In this document: positions 9,268-16,939 of the stretch, piece after piece
Numbering within the stretch: the first letter of the stretch is position 1
How the letters are laid out: each line of letters begins with the position of its first letter
DNA from: Marnyiella aurantia
GTDB taxonomy: Bacteria > Bacteroidota > Bacteroidia > Flavobacteriales > Weeksellaceae
Length of the DNA: 64,000 nt
Direction of reading: 5' to 3'
Assembly (NCBI RefSeq): GCF_014041915.1
Contig: NZ_CP059472.1
Location: 1,550,001-1,614,000, forward strand
The notes under the pieces: model-generated
Databases searched by the model: none
What the model was told of the DNA's origin: nothing
What the model saw: the letters and a program-made list of their open reading frames with translations, nothing else
Translations under genes and position numbers: made by a program

Positions 9268-11256
9268 TTATTGAAGCGTAAGATATACCTTCTGATTTTT
9301 CCCGATAACGGATCCAACTTCGGGAAACTGCTCACGGATCTTTCCTACACCCTTATAATCCACTCTATAACCGGCATTCTCCAGTTGTGGAATAACATTT
9401 TTTCCGATTAAACCCACGAGAGCCGGCATACGTCCGTCGGTGATGTTCAGTTTTATATTTCGGGCTGTCATTTTAGACAAGTCGACCTTTCGGTCAACCA
9501 GCATAGACTGTTCAATATTCTGAGGCGTCTTCAGGAAAGTTTTTCCGGCAATCTCTTTAAATACAGGCGCAGAAACCACCCCGCCATAGAAACCCTTGGA
9601 ATTATCCGGTTGATCTACCATTACGTAACAGGTATACTTTGGATTATCTGCAGGATAAAAGCCAGCAAATGATGCGCGGTACTTCATTGGTCCCGGCAAC
9701 CAATATTCGAATCTGGCCGTTCCGGTCTTACCGGCCATTTTTAAATTGGGTGTAAAGATGCTTCTGGCGGTTCCCTTCTCAACAGCTTTGGTAAGTGCGC
9801 TGGTCATCATGGATATTGCTTCCTGCGATGCCATTTTCTTCACCATTACTTCCGGTTTCGCTTCGTATACCGTTTTACCGTCTTTCATTATTCGGTCTAT
9901 AAACAGTGGCTTCAGCATTGTTCCCTTATTGGCCACTCCGTTATAAAATGTAGAAAGCTGCAGAAGATTAAAATTGGTTGAATATCCGTAGGAAATGGAA
10001 GCAAGCGTGGCTGCATTCCAGCGTTTGTGTTCCGGAGTGTATATAAACGGCTTCGTAACCCCTGGTAACTCAATATCCATCTTGTCAAACATCTTCCATC
10101 GTTTCAGATGGTTAAGGAAGATCTGAGGATTAGCTGCGTAATGCTGTGTGATCAGTTTTGCTGTTCCTACATTGCTGGATTTGGCCAGTACATCACTTAT
10201 TTCATAGGTACCACCACCATGACCGTCGGAAATACGCTGTCCGGCGTAAGTCCACACCCCATTGCCCACATTTACAGTTGATTTTTCGGTGATGAATCCA
10301 TCGTCCATTGCTGCAAGCAGTGAAACAGTCTTGAAGGTAGAGCCCGGCTCAATCCCATCTTTCAGGATATAATTATAGGAATCCACGTACATACCCGGTT
10401 CTGTACGGGTAAGGTTTACCATAGCGCGAACTTTTCCTGTAGCGACTTCCATGACCAAAACGCTGCCATGATGGGCATCAAACTTGACAAGTTGCTTCTC
10501 CAGTGCAGAGTGTGCTATATCCTGGATACGGAGGTCCAGGGTTGTAAACACATCATGACCGTCTACAGGTTCGATGGCTTTCCAAAAATCGATAGGTTTC
10601 CACTGACTGGAGTTTACGCGCTGTTCCAGCCGTGTGCCGTCGGTACCGGACAGGTATTTGGAAAATGCAGCTTCCAGACCGGACTTGTACTGACCGTTAT
10701 CCATTCCAATTGTTCCGGCCCCAATTTCCGTAGTTGCCAGTTCCCGTTTAAATTTACGGTCTACAATGAATCCACCCCGGTTTTTGCCCCGGCTGAAGAT
10801 CGGAAACTTACGTATACGGTCGTACTCATCGAAATCCAGACCCTTCACCAGTGCATAATACTGGTTTTTCTTTTTGCGCTGCTCATCAAAGCGCTGACGG
10901 TAAATATTTCTCGGCTTACCGAACATAACGTTCAGGGAGTCTGTAAGAGCGCCTATATTATTGCTGTATACACTGTCGCGAATAACCTTGAAGTCAATAT
11001 AAATATCATAGCGCATTACCGTGGTCGCCAGTATGGACCCGTCTGCGGCGTAGAGATTTCCACGTGCCGCTTTCAATTTGGCTTCCCGATAGTTTTTACT
11101 GATATAATCCTCTTTAATGGCCTCTACATTAGTATTCTGCAAAATGACTATCCGTACAAGGAAAAGCACAAACACAAGAAATGCTACCAATGCAAAAAGG
11201 TAGCCCCATCTTAACGTTTTACGTCTTTTTCTGTCGAAATCACTCTGCTTTTGCAT
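9268..11256 (-). CDS. ftsI: Division-specific class B penicillin-binding protein with PASTA domain (FtsI/PBP3)
   Basis: Septal transpeptidase that cross-links new peptidoglycan with FtsW. 662 aa: cytoplasmic basic N-terminus, one membrane anchor (about 18-38), pedestal domain, then the transpeptidase domain with catalytic Ser in STFK (306-309), SSN (360-362) and KTGTA (510-514). A single C-terminal PASTA domain (about 605-662) is present; PASTA repeats are rarer on Gram-negative FtsI but common on Bacteroidota homologues. The start overlaps ftsL-like by 17 bases, suggesting coupling. Confidence 0.95.
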   Translation of the reverse strand: MQKQSDFDRKRRKTLRWGYLFALVAFLVFVLFLVRIVILQNTNVEAIKEDYISKNYREAKLKAARGNLYAADGSILATTVMRYDIYIDFKVIRDSVYSNNIGALTDSLNVMFGKPRNIYRQRFDEQRKKKNQYYALVKGLDFDEYDRIRKFPIFSRGKNRGGFIVDRKFKRELATTEIGAGTIGMDNGQYKSGLEAAFSKYLSGTDGTRLEQRVNSSQWKPIDFWKAIEPVDGHDVFTTLDLRIQDIAHSALEKQLVKFDAHHGSVLVMEVATGKVRAMVNLTRTEPGMYVDSYNYILKDGIEPGSTFKTVSLLAAMDDGFITEKSTVNVGNGVWTYAGQRISDGHGGGTYEISDVLAKSSNVGTAKLITQHYAANPQIFLNHLKRWKMFDKMDIELPGVTKPFIYTPEHKRWNAATLASISYGYSTNFNLLQLSTFYNGVANKGTMLKPLFIDRIMKDGKTVYEAKPEVMVKKMASQEAISMMTSALTKAVEKGTARSIFTPNLKMAGKTGTARFEYWLPGPMKYRASFAGFYPADNPKYTCYVMVDQPDNSKGFYGGVVSAPVFKEIAGKTFLKTPQNIEQSMLVDRKVDLSKMTARNIKLNITDGRMPALVGLIGKNVIPQLENAGYRVDYKGVGKIREQFPEVGSVIGKNQKVYLTLQ

Positions 11257-11605
11257 AGCTGCTGTCCAGTTTAATCAATAATTTATGAGGATGACTCTCC
11301 AACGGTAGAAGTGAATCCTGGATCATTTCCTTTCCCAATTGGGATTCCATCTTCACCTTAATAAGTCGGCTCTGAGCATAAGCATTCCTCGATTTAAATT
11401 CTTCTGTCTGTTCTTTCAATTCATTAACAACCTCAATCTTCTGGTTTACCTTGTGATTACTGTAGATCATCACCATCATCAGCACAAAGAGCAGCAGGAA
11501 ATAGCGGTAATGCGTTTTGATCTCATCCCGGTTCAGGAAATTCCCCTTTATGATATCTATAAAGGTTAATTTTTTCTGAGGTTTGTATGTTGTTTTTTTT
11601 GCCAA
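11240..11605 (-). CDS. FtsL-like small divisome membrane protein
   Basis: A 121 aa protein with a basic N-terminus, one membrane segment (about residues 35-50, rich in Leu/Met/Val) and a heptad-like charged stretch afterwards (KVNQKIEVVNELKEQTEEFK), i.e. FtsL topology with a periplasmic coiled coil. The position between rsmH and ftsI is exactly that of ftsL in the dcw cluster. FtsL proteins share little sequence, so the assignment is by topology and context. The Bacteroidota family is usually named FtsL-like or 'S-adenosyl-methyltransferase' by neighbour transfer; the latter name has no support here. Confidence 0.82.
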   Translation of the reverse strand: MAKKTTYKPQKKLTFIDIIKGNFLNRDEIKTHYRYFLLLFVLMMVMIYSNHKVNQKIEVVNELKEQTEEFKSRNAYAQSRLIKVKMESQLGKEMIQDSLLPLESHPHKLLIKLDSSYAKAE

Positions 11606-11625
11606 TTGTCAATACCTGAGCTGCC

Positions 11626-12519
11626 TCAGAGTTTAATTCCTGTTCTCATTTTTGCACTTCTCGCACGCGAGTTGGTCTCTATTTCAGCCCCGTCGGGCAC
11701 AGTTGCTTTGCTTTTCAGCAGTTCGAAAGTTTTATTATAATTTCCGTAGATGTCTCTTGCTGGCTCACCTTCAAACATTCCGTTCTTCAGAAATCTTTTC
11801 ACCAGCCTGTCTTCCAGGGAATGGTAGGAAATAACCACCAAACGTCCACCCGGTTTAAGAACCGAGTAAGCCTGCTGAAGCATATCCTTCAAAACTTCCA
11901 GTTCCTGGTTTACCTCAATACGCACCGCCTGAAATAACTGCGCATAAAATTTATTCTGCTTAAACTGCGGTATATAACTGAAGATTTTTTTCAGGTCTTC
12001 CGTGGTCTCAATTCTTTTTATTTTACGGTGATGAACAATCTCCCGGGCTAACCTGCGTGCTTCACGAAGCTCACCATAATGATAGAAAATATCAGCAAGA
12101 TGCTCTTCTTCATAATCATTGATGACCGCTTTGGCATCCAGTTGCTGCAGGACATTCATCCGCATATCCAGCGGCGCGTCGCTTCGGGTGGAGAAGCCTC
12201 TTTCAGCAGCATCAAACTGATGGGACGAAACTCCCAGATCCGCCAGCACACCATCTACCTGGGAAATACCGTAAAGGAGCAGCGAGTTTTCCAGAAAGCG
12301 GAAATTCTGATTGACCAGCGTGAACCGCTCGTCTTCAATATTATTCTTTAATGCATCGAGATCCTGATCAAATCCAAAGAGTCTTCCCTGAGGCGAAAGA
12401 CGCTGCAGTATTTCGCTGGAATGCCCGCCGCCGCCGAAAGTGCAGTCCACATAAATACCGTCCGGACGGGTGACCAAATCATCTACGCTCTGCTTAAGAA
12501 GGACGGGATTATGATACAT
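11626..12519 (-). CDS. rsmH: 16S rRNA (cytosine(1402)-N4)-methyltransferase RsmH
   Basis: SAM-dependent enzyme methylating C1402 of 16S rRNA in the decoding centre (also called MraW). 297 aa, typical length. The SAM-binding motif VDCTFGGGGHS is near residues 24-34, with GFDQD as motif II, the ADLGVSSHQFD segment and the C-terminal ISYHSLEDRLVK motif specific to the family. Second gene of the dcw operon, 17 bases after mraZ. Confidence 0.97.
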   Translation of the reverse strand: MYHNPVLLKQSVDDLVTRPDGIYVDCTFGGGGHSSEILQRLSPQGRLFGFDQDLDALKNNIEDERFTLVNQNFRFLENSLLLYGISQVDGVLADLGVSSHQFDAAERGFSTRSDAPLDMRMNVLQQLDAKAVINDYEEEHLADIFYHYGELREARRLAREIVHHRKIKRIETTEDLKKIFSYIPQFKQNKFYAQLFQAVRIEVNQELEVLKDMLQQAYSVLKPGGRLVVISYHSLEDRLVKRFLKNGMFEGEPARDIYGNYNKTFELLKSKATVPDGAEIETNSRARSAKMRTGIKL

Positions 12520-12536
12520 TGATATAAATTCTGGTG

Positions 12537-13004
12537 TTAAATTTCTTCGTCGAAACTGATGTCGCCCATTACTTCTTCCGCAAGGTTTGCAAAATCGGCT
12601 TCGGTGGTCATGATCACTTTCTCATAGGCAGCCTTGTCCCATATTTCGAACAGTTCGCCGGCGCTTGTAATTACCACTTCCTTGCTAAGTCCGGCATAAA
12701 GCGTAAGATCTTTGGAAATCTGCAGCCTTCCGACTGTATCAGGCTCCACCGTTTTTAGTCCCGCAGTAAAGCTCCGGATGAAATCAGCATTTTTTTTCTG
12801 AAACCGGTTCAGGCGGTTAATCTTCATCATAAGCTTTTCCCAGGCGTCCATTGGATATACTTCAAGACACGGCTGGAATACGGAACGCTTTACTACAAAG
12901 GCATCACCACCAAAGTTCTCCATCTGCTTAGCCAGCGATGAAGGCAGCTTCAGGCGCCCTTTGTCGTCTATTTTGCATTCGTATGTGCCTATGAAATTAT
13001 TCAT
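12537..13004 (-). CDS. mraZ: MraZ, transcriptional regulator at the head of the dcw operon
   Basis: DNA-binding AbrB-like protein that in E. coli and Mycoplasma controls its own dcw operon. The open frame extends to 13043, but the start at 13002-13004 gives MNNFIGTYECKIDDKGRLKLP, the standard MraZ N-terminus, and 155 aa. The two tandem swapped-hairpin domains are visible: DDKGRLKLP in the first half and DTVGRLQISKDL in the second. The extra 13 upstream codons would include promoter sequence, which supports the shorter form. A two-copy 10-base repeat resembling MraZ boxes lies 32-52 bases upstream of the start codon. Confidence 0.96.
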   Translation of the reverse strand: MNNFIGTYECKIDDKGRLKLPSSLAKQMENFGGDAFVVKRSVFQPCLEVYPMDAWEKLMMKINRLNRFQKKNADFIRSFTAGLKTVEPDTVGRLQISKDLTLYAGLSKEVVITSAGELFEIWDKAAYEKVIMTTEADFANLAEEVMGDISFDEEI

Positions 13005-13010
13005 TTGGGA

Positions 13011-13018
13011 CAAATTTA
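13011..13018 (-). promoter_or_regulatory. Promoter -7 element of the dcw operon (TAAATTTG)
   Basis: Exact match to the Bacteroidota -7 consensus TAnnTTTG, ending only 6 bases before the mraZ ATG. Transcription would start at or within 1-2 bases of the start codon, so the mRNA is predicted to be nearly leaderless. No TTG is seen at the usual -33 spacing; that region coincides with the repeat pair at 13036-13056. Confidence 0.65.
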
Positions 13019-13035
13019 TATATTTATTTCCAAAA

Positions 13036-13056
13036 CCTCCCACTTTCTACCACTTT
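13036..13056 (-). promoter_or_regulatory. Probable MraZ operator: two 10-base direct repeats
   Basis: Read on the minus strand, AAAGTGGTAG is followed directly by AAAGTGGGAG and one more G. MraZ boxes described in E. coli (TGGGN with 5-base spacers) and Mycoplasma (AAAGTG plus G/T, N3) have the same core and 10-base period. The repeats cover the predicted -33 region of the mraZ promoter, so binding would be expected to repress. The repeat is seen; its function is inferred. Confidence 0.7.
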
Positions 13057-13235
13057 TTGCCTTATTGTTTATAACTTTTGGAATGATAAGTTACGGAACG
13101 GAAGTCGCTGGAATAAAAGCAGTTGTAAAAAGGCTTGTAACTGAGCAAAAAAGAACCGCCGGAATAGGCGATTTCAGAATAAAAGATTATTTTTATAAAA
13201 TGTTACGAATTATTCTGCACCATGGCTGTAATTCG

Positions 13236-13243
13236 TAATTTTG
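13236..13243 (+). promoter_or_regulatory. Promoter -7 element for the alpha/beta hydrolase gene (TAATTTTG)
   Basis: Exact TAnnTTTG match 19 bases before the ATG at 13263, giving a predicted leader of about 15 bases. The rest of the 258-base gap between mraZ and this gene holds the mraZ promoter and operator and nothing else I can name. Confidence 0.55.
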
Positions 13244-13262
13244 CAGTTACTGAACAAAATCT

Positions 13263-14024
13263 ATGATTTTTAAAACGAAAAAGAAGAAAAAATTTACCTT
13301 CATACAGGAGGGCGAAGGCAAACCGATTGTACTCCTTCAGGGGTTGATGGGTGGCTTGAGCAATTTTACACTGCTTATTGATTTTTTCTCGAAAAGAGGT
13401 TATAAGGTGTACTTCCCGGACCTTCCTATATATGATCTGCCTATTCTCAATACCAACTTATCAAGTCTGGCAAAATTTGTAGCTAAATTCATAGAGGAGG
13501 AGGTAGGAGAACCAGCCATCGTGGTGGGAAATTCGATGGGCGGACATGTGGGTCTTATTCTCACACTGTCCCGCCCAGATCTTGTGCGATATTTAGTGCT
13601 GACCGGGAGCTCAGGTTTGTATGAGCGCTCCTTTGGCGACAGCTTTCCGCGGAAAAATGACCGGGATTACATCCGGAAAAAGGCCGAAGAAGTTTTTTAC
13701 GACCCCTCTGTAGCCACTGAATCACTTGTTGATGAAGTTTTTTCTGTGGTCAATGACCGCAGCAAGGGCATCAAGACGGTGATGCTTGCCCGAAGTGCCA
13801 TAAAACACAATATGGAACCGGAACTTCACAGAATTACGACGCCTACCTGCATTATATGGGGTAAGCAGGATAATGTAACGCCCCCGGAGGTTGCCATTGA
13901 AATGGACAGACTGATCCCTGATTCCGATTTGTTCTGGATTGATAAATGTGGACATGCTGCCATGATGGAGAAACCCGAGACCTTCAATGAAATCCTTTAT
14001 GACTGGCTGAAAAGCCGCGAATAA
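13263..14024 (+). CDS. Alpha/beta-fold hydrolase
   Basis: A 253 aa cytoplasmic serine hydrolase of the alpha/beta fold. The nucleophile elbow is GNSMGG with Ser91; the acid is probably the Asp in WGKQDNVTPP near residue 205; the base is His231 in CGHAAMMEKPE. The oxyanion region is LLQGLMGG (about 25-32). The substrate cannot be told from sequence; similar proteins are annotated as MhpC-like C-C hydrolases or esterases. No signal peptide. It has its own promoter and a terminator before engB, so it is probably a single-gene unit with the opposite dcw operon starting divergently. Confidence 0.85.
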   Translation: MIFKTKKKKKFTFIQEGEGKPIVLLQGLMGGLSNFTLLIDFFSKRGYKVYFPDLPIYDLPILNTNLSSLAKFVAKFIEEEVGEPAIVVGNSMGGHVGLILTLSRPDLVRYLVLTGSSGLYERSFGDSFPRKNDRDYIRKKAEEVFYDPSVATESLVDEVFSVVNDRSKGIKTVMLARSAIKHNMEPELHRITTPTCIIWGKQDNVTPPEVAIEMDRLIPDSDLFWIDKCGHAAMMEKPETFNEILYDWLKSRE

Positions 14025-14037
14025 GGAATAATATAGG

Positions 14038-14065
14038 TGGAAGTGATTAACTTCCATTTTTTTTT
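14038..14065 (+). terminator. Rho-independent terminator after the hydrolase gene
   Basis: Stem TGGAAGT / ACTTCCA with a 5-base loop followed by nine T residues (14057-14065). It ends 11 bases before the engB start. Confidence 0.75.
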
Positions 14066-14076
14066 AAATTCAATAT

Positions 14077-14700
14077 ATGATTATCAAAACGGTTGAGTTC
14101 CTTAAAAGCTCACAAAGATGGCAGGACTGCCCCGAGCCCAACCTACCTGAGTACGCCTTTATTGGCCGCTCCAATGTGGGGAAATCTTCGCTTATTAATG
14201 CACTGATGAACCATAAGGACCTGGCAAAGACCTCACAGACTCCCGGCAAGACCCAGCTCATTAACCATTTTATTGTAAATGAAGAATGGTATCTCACTGA
14301 TTTACCCGGCTACGGATACGCACGTGTTTCTAAAGTAATGCGTAAGGATTTCGAGAAACTGAACACCAACTATATCCTGAACCGGAAAAACCTTGTTAAT
14401 CTGTATGTGCTGGTAGATGTGCGCCATACTCCACAGCAAATAGACCTGGAATTTATGGAGTGGTGTGGGGAAAGCGGCGTTCCGTTTTCAATTGTATTTA
14501 CAAAAGCCGACAAGCTGAGACCTAATGCCGCACTGAAAAACGTTGAGGATTATAAGACCAAACTGCTTGAAACCTGGGAAGAACTACCACCTGTTTATAT
14601 TACTTCGGCAGAGAAGAAGGAAGGCTGTGCCGAAATCCTGAAAAACATTTCCAAGACCAACGATCTTCTTAAAAAAAACAAAATCAGGTTTGATGGATGA
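14077..14700 (+). CDS. engB: Ribosome biogenesis GTP-binding protein EngB (YihA/YsxC)
   Basis: Essential GTPase acting in assembly of the large ribosomal subunit. 207 aa, typical. G1 motif GRSNVGKSS (30-38), G2 Thr region [10 protein letters not shown]3 [11 protein letters not shown]4 TKADK and G5 TSAEKKEG are all present and in order. The stop codon region overlaps the start of the downstream acetyltransferase gene, so the two are translationally coupled. Confidence 0.96.
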   Translation: MIIKTVEFLKSSQRWQDCPEPNLPEYAFIGRSNVGKSSLINALMNHKDLAKTSQTPGKTQLINHFIVNEEWYLTDLPGYGYARVSKVMRKDFEKLNTNYILNRKNLVNLYVLVDVRHTPQQIDLEFMEWCGESGVPFSIVFTKADKLRPNAALKNVEDYKTKLLETWEELPPVYITSAEKKEGCAEILKNISKTNDLLKKNKIRFDG

Positions 14701-15142
14701 TGTTGTCTGGACTGTAAAAAGCTTTGGCGAACTTACCGCATCAGAACTCTATTCTGTTATAAAAGCACGGGTAGACGTATTTGTAGTAGAACAGCAGTGC
14801 CCCTACCCCGACCTGGACAGTTACGACCAGCAGGCACTGCATCTTTGGGCAATCAAGAATGGTGATGTTGCAGCTTACTGCCGGATATTTGCACCGGGGA
14901 TAAAATACTCTGAAGCTTCCATCGGCAGGGTTCTTACCAACCAAAACTACCGGCAAATGAAGTTCGGAAAAGTCCTGATGAAATTTGCCATTAACATTAT
15001 TGAAGCACGTTTCCGTACTTCCGCGATAAGGATTTCAGCACAGGACTACCTGCTTCGGTTTTATGGTGAAGTGGGGTTTGAAGACACCGGCAGGAAATAC
15101 CTGGAAGATAATATTCCGCACACGGAAATGGTAAGGAATTAG
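14693..15142 (+). CDS. ElaA-type GNAT acetyltransferase
   Basis: GCN5-related N-acetyltransferase of the ElaA subgroup, acetyl-CoA dependent, substrate unknown. 149 aa. Diagnostic stretches are [24 protein letters not shown] near residues 17-40 (given here as the ElaA-like RxxVFVVEQxCxYxExD pattern), the [10 protein letters not shown] acetyl-CoA loop near 83, and [11 protein letters not shown] near the C-terminus. The ATG at 14693 is preferred over a TTG one codon earlier; it overlaps the end of engB by 8 bases. Confidence 0.88.
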   Translation: MDDVVWTVKSFGELTASELYSVIKARVDVFVVEQQCPYPDLDSYDQQALHLWAIKNGDVAAYCRIFAPGIKYSEASIGRVLTNQNYRQMKFGKVLMKFAINIIEARFRTSAIRISAQDYLLRFYGEVGFEDTGRKYLEDNIPHTEMVRN

Positions 15143-15155
15143 ACTAACGGGTTAA

Positions 15156-15189
15156 AACAAAAAAATGGCGAAGTTTGATCTTCGCCATT
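15156..15189. terminator. Bidirectional terminator between the ElaA-like gene and msrA
   Basis: Stem AATGGCGAA / TTCGCCATT with an 8-base loop. The A-rich side (15156-15165) provides a strong U-tract for minus-strand msrA transcripts; the plus-strand T-tract is weaker. Confidence 0.65.
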
Positions 15190-15193
15190 ATCT

Positions 15194-15847
15194 TTATTGT
15201 GCATCGGCTTCCAGCCAACCTTTTTCACCAAAATATTTTTTAAACTTCTGTATCTTAGGACCGACCACTGCTGAGCAGTAAGGCTGATTCGGATTCTGAT
15301 TGTAATATCCCTGATGGTAGCTTTCTGCAGTCCAAAATTTCTCCAAAGGAGCCAGTTCCGTAACATAAGTCCCGCTCCACTTTCCTGAGCTTTCAGAAAG
15401 TTTGATGGCTGCCTGGGCTTTTGCCTTCTCGGCTTCATCTTTATAGAAAATTACAGACCGGTACTGTGTCCCGACATCATTACCCTGACGGTTTAGCGTT
15501 GTAGGGTCGTGAAGGAAGAAAAATACTTCCATAAGCTGTTCGTACGAAATTACCAGAGGATCATAAGTGATCTGTACGACTTCGGCATGTCCCGTCTCTC
15601 CTGTAGAAACTTCTTCGTAAGTAGGATTATCCTTATGCCCGCCTGCGAAACCGGAGATTGCAGATTCTACACCATTCAGCATATTGAAACAGCTTTCGAC
15701 ACACCAAAAACATCCGCCACCAAATACAAGTTGTTCCATTTTTTTATTACTATTCATTTTCTTGGTTTTATTATTAACGGTTTTTCCTTCCTGCCCGTTG
15801 CAGGAAATTATTATTAAACTGATTACAAAAAACAGTATTTTTTTCAT
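15194..15847 (-). CDS. msrA: Peptide methionine (S)-S-oxide reductase MsrA, lipoprotein form
   Basis: Repairs oxidised methionine in proteins. 217 aa. An N-terminal lipoprotein signal ends at IISC (lipid-attachment Cys16), then a short Lys/Asn-rich linker leads to the MsrA domain with the catalytic GCFWC motif (45-49, nucleophile Cys46). GHAEVVQI and the C-terminal HQGYYNQNP segment complete the active-site region. The signal predicts export to the envelope, so it would protect periplasmic or surface proteins. No fused MsrB domain is seen. Confidence 0.93.
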   Translation of the reverse strand: MKKILFFVISLIIISCNGQEGKTVNNKTKKMNSNKKMEQLVFGGGCFWCVESCFNMLNGVESAISGFAGGHKDNPTYEEVSTGETGHAEVVQITYDPLVISYEQLMEVFFFLHDPTTLNRQGNDVGTQYRSVIFYKDEAEKAKAQAAIKLSESSGKWSGTYVTELAPLEKFWTAESYHQGYYNQNPNQPYCSAVVGPKIQKFKKYFGEKGWLEADAQ

Positions 15848-15862
15848 GATTTTTAATAAGCA

Positions 15863-16834
15863 TTATTTGTTGGCCCAAACCAATGCACTGGCGCCCAATA
15901 TGGCCGCGTCAGCTTCGCTAAGTTCACTGAGAACCAACTTTACCTTATTCCGGAAAACAGGCAGCAGATTCTGCTCCATATGAAGTTTTGCTGGCTTTAG
16001 GATAAAATCACCGGCCTTAATGACACCGCCAAACAACAGAATAGCCTCGGGTGATGAAAACATGACAAAATTTGCAAGTGCTTCGCCCAGTTTCTGCCCT
16101 GTGTAGCGAAATACTTCTATCGCTGTCGCGTCGCCCTGCAAAGCGCACTCGTAAACTGTTTTGGCGTTAATATCATCTTCTGAATATTCATTAAGCATAG
16201 ATGCCGGGTATTCCGCACGCATCTTTTTGGCAGTTATTGCAATTCCGGTAGCGGAAGCATAAGCTTCCAGACTGCCTTCAGAACCGGTACTCCAGTGACG
16301 GCGACCCCCGGGCTTCACGATGGTGTGTCCCAACTCACCGGCAAATCCATCGTGACCATACACAAGTTTACCGCCACAGATTACACCACCACCTACGCCT
16401 GTTCCCAGCGTTATCATTACAAAGTCCCGCATTCCGCGGGCGGCTCCGTACATCATTTCGCCAAGGGCAGCAGCATTGGCATCGTTTGTCATTGTGCAGG
16501 CTTTTCCGAATTTATGGCTCATAAGGTCAGCAAAAGGAACAATACCTTTCCAGTTCAGGTTTGGTGCCTGCTCTATTGTCCCTTTGTAGTAATTAGCATT
16601 AGGTGCGCCTACCCCGACACCTTCTACCATTGTCATTCCGCCATTCTGTATTATTAACGGCTCCAGGTGTTTGTAAATTTCCTCAATAAAACCCTCCACA
16701 TCCTCATGGACATCAGTTTTCATGGTTCCCTTTGCCAAAATCTCTCCGCGGTGGTTTACCAGTCCGAATTTTGTATTGGTTCCTCCGATATCCACTCCTA
16801 TGGCAATACGCCCGGACAAGTCTGTTAATGCCAT
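15863..16834 (-). CDS. ROK-family sugar kinase lacking the usual zinc-binding cysteines
   Basis: Cytoplasmic ATP-dependent hexose kinase (glucokinase-like) of the ROK family. 323 aa. The phosphate-1 loop GVDIGGTNTKFG spans 13-24, the catalytic Asp118 is in TNDANAAALGE, and the adenosine segment LGTGVGGGV is at 143-151. GELGH (166-170) retains the His that normally helps hold zinc, but the following CxCGxxGCxE motif is replaced by RHWSTGSEGSLE (179-190), with no Cys. The substrate could be glucose, N-acetylglucosamine or another hexose; context does not decide. It lies downstream of secA across a strong terminator. Confidence 0.85.
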   Translation of the reverse strand: MALTDLSGRIAIGVDIGGTNTKFGLVNHRGEILAKGTMKTDVHEDVEGFIEEIYKHLEPLIIQNGGMTMVEGVGVGAPNANYYKGTIEQAPNLNWKGIVPFADLMSHKFGKACTMTNDANAAALGEMMYGAARGMRDFVMITLGTGVGGGVICGGKLVYGHDGFAGELGHTIVKPGGRRHWSTGSEGSLEAYASATGIAITAKKMRAEYPASMLNEYSEDDINAKTVYECALQGDATAIEVFRYTGQKLGEALANFVMFSSPEAILLFGGVIKAGDFILKPAKLHMEQNLLPVFRNKVKLVLSELSEADAAILGASALVWANK

Positions 16835-16886
16835 ACGGTATAAATTGGATTCTAAAATTAGTAAAAATTAAAGCAAACATCGGGCA

Positions 16887-16917
16887 AAATAAAAAGCGGC
16901 GGAAAAATTTCCGCCGC
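16887..16917 (-). terminator. Rho-independent terminator of secA
   Basis: GC-rich stem GCGGCGGAAA / TTTCCGCCGC with a short A/T loop, followed on the minus strand by a T-rich tract. It separates secA from the ROK kinase gene. Confidence 0.85.
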
Positions 16918-16939
16918 AACTTATTGCAAATCTGTAATC

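Noticed and set aside
13083-13238. A 51-codon open frame (ATG at 13083) in the mraZ-hydrolase gap, with a rather protein-like composition.
   Set aside because: Its end overlaps the hydrolase gene's promoter element (13236-13243), no promoter or start signal of its own is clear, and I recognise no family. Conservation in relatives would be needed.
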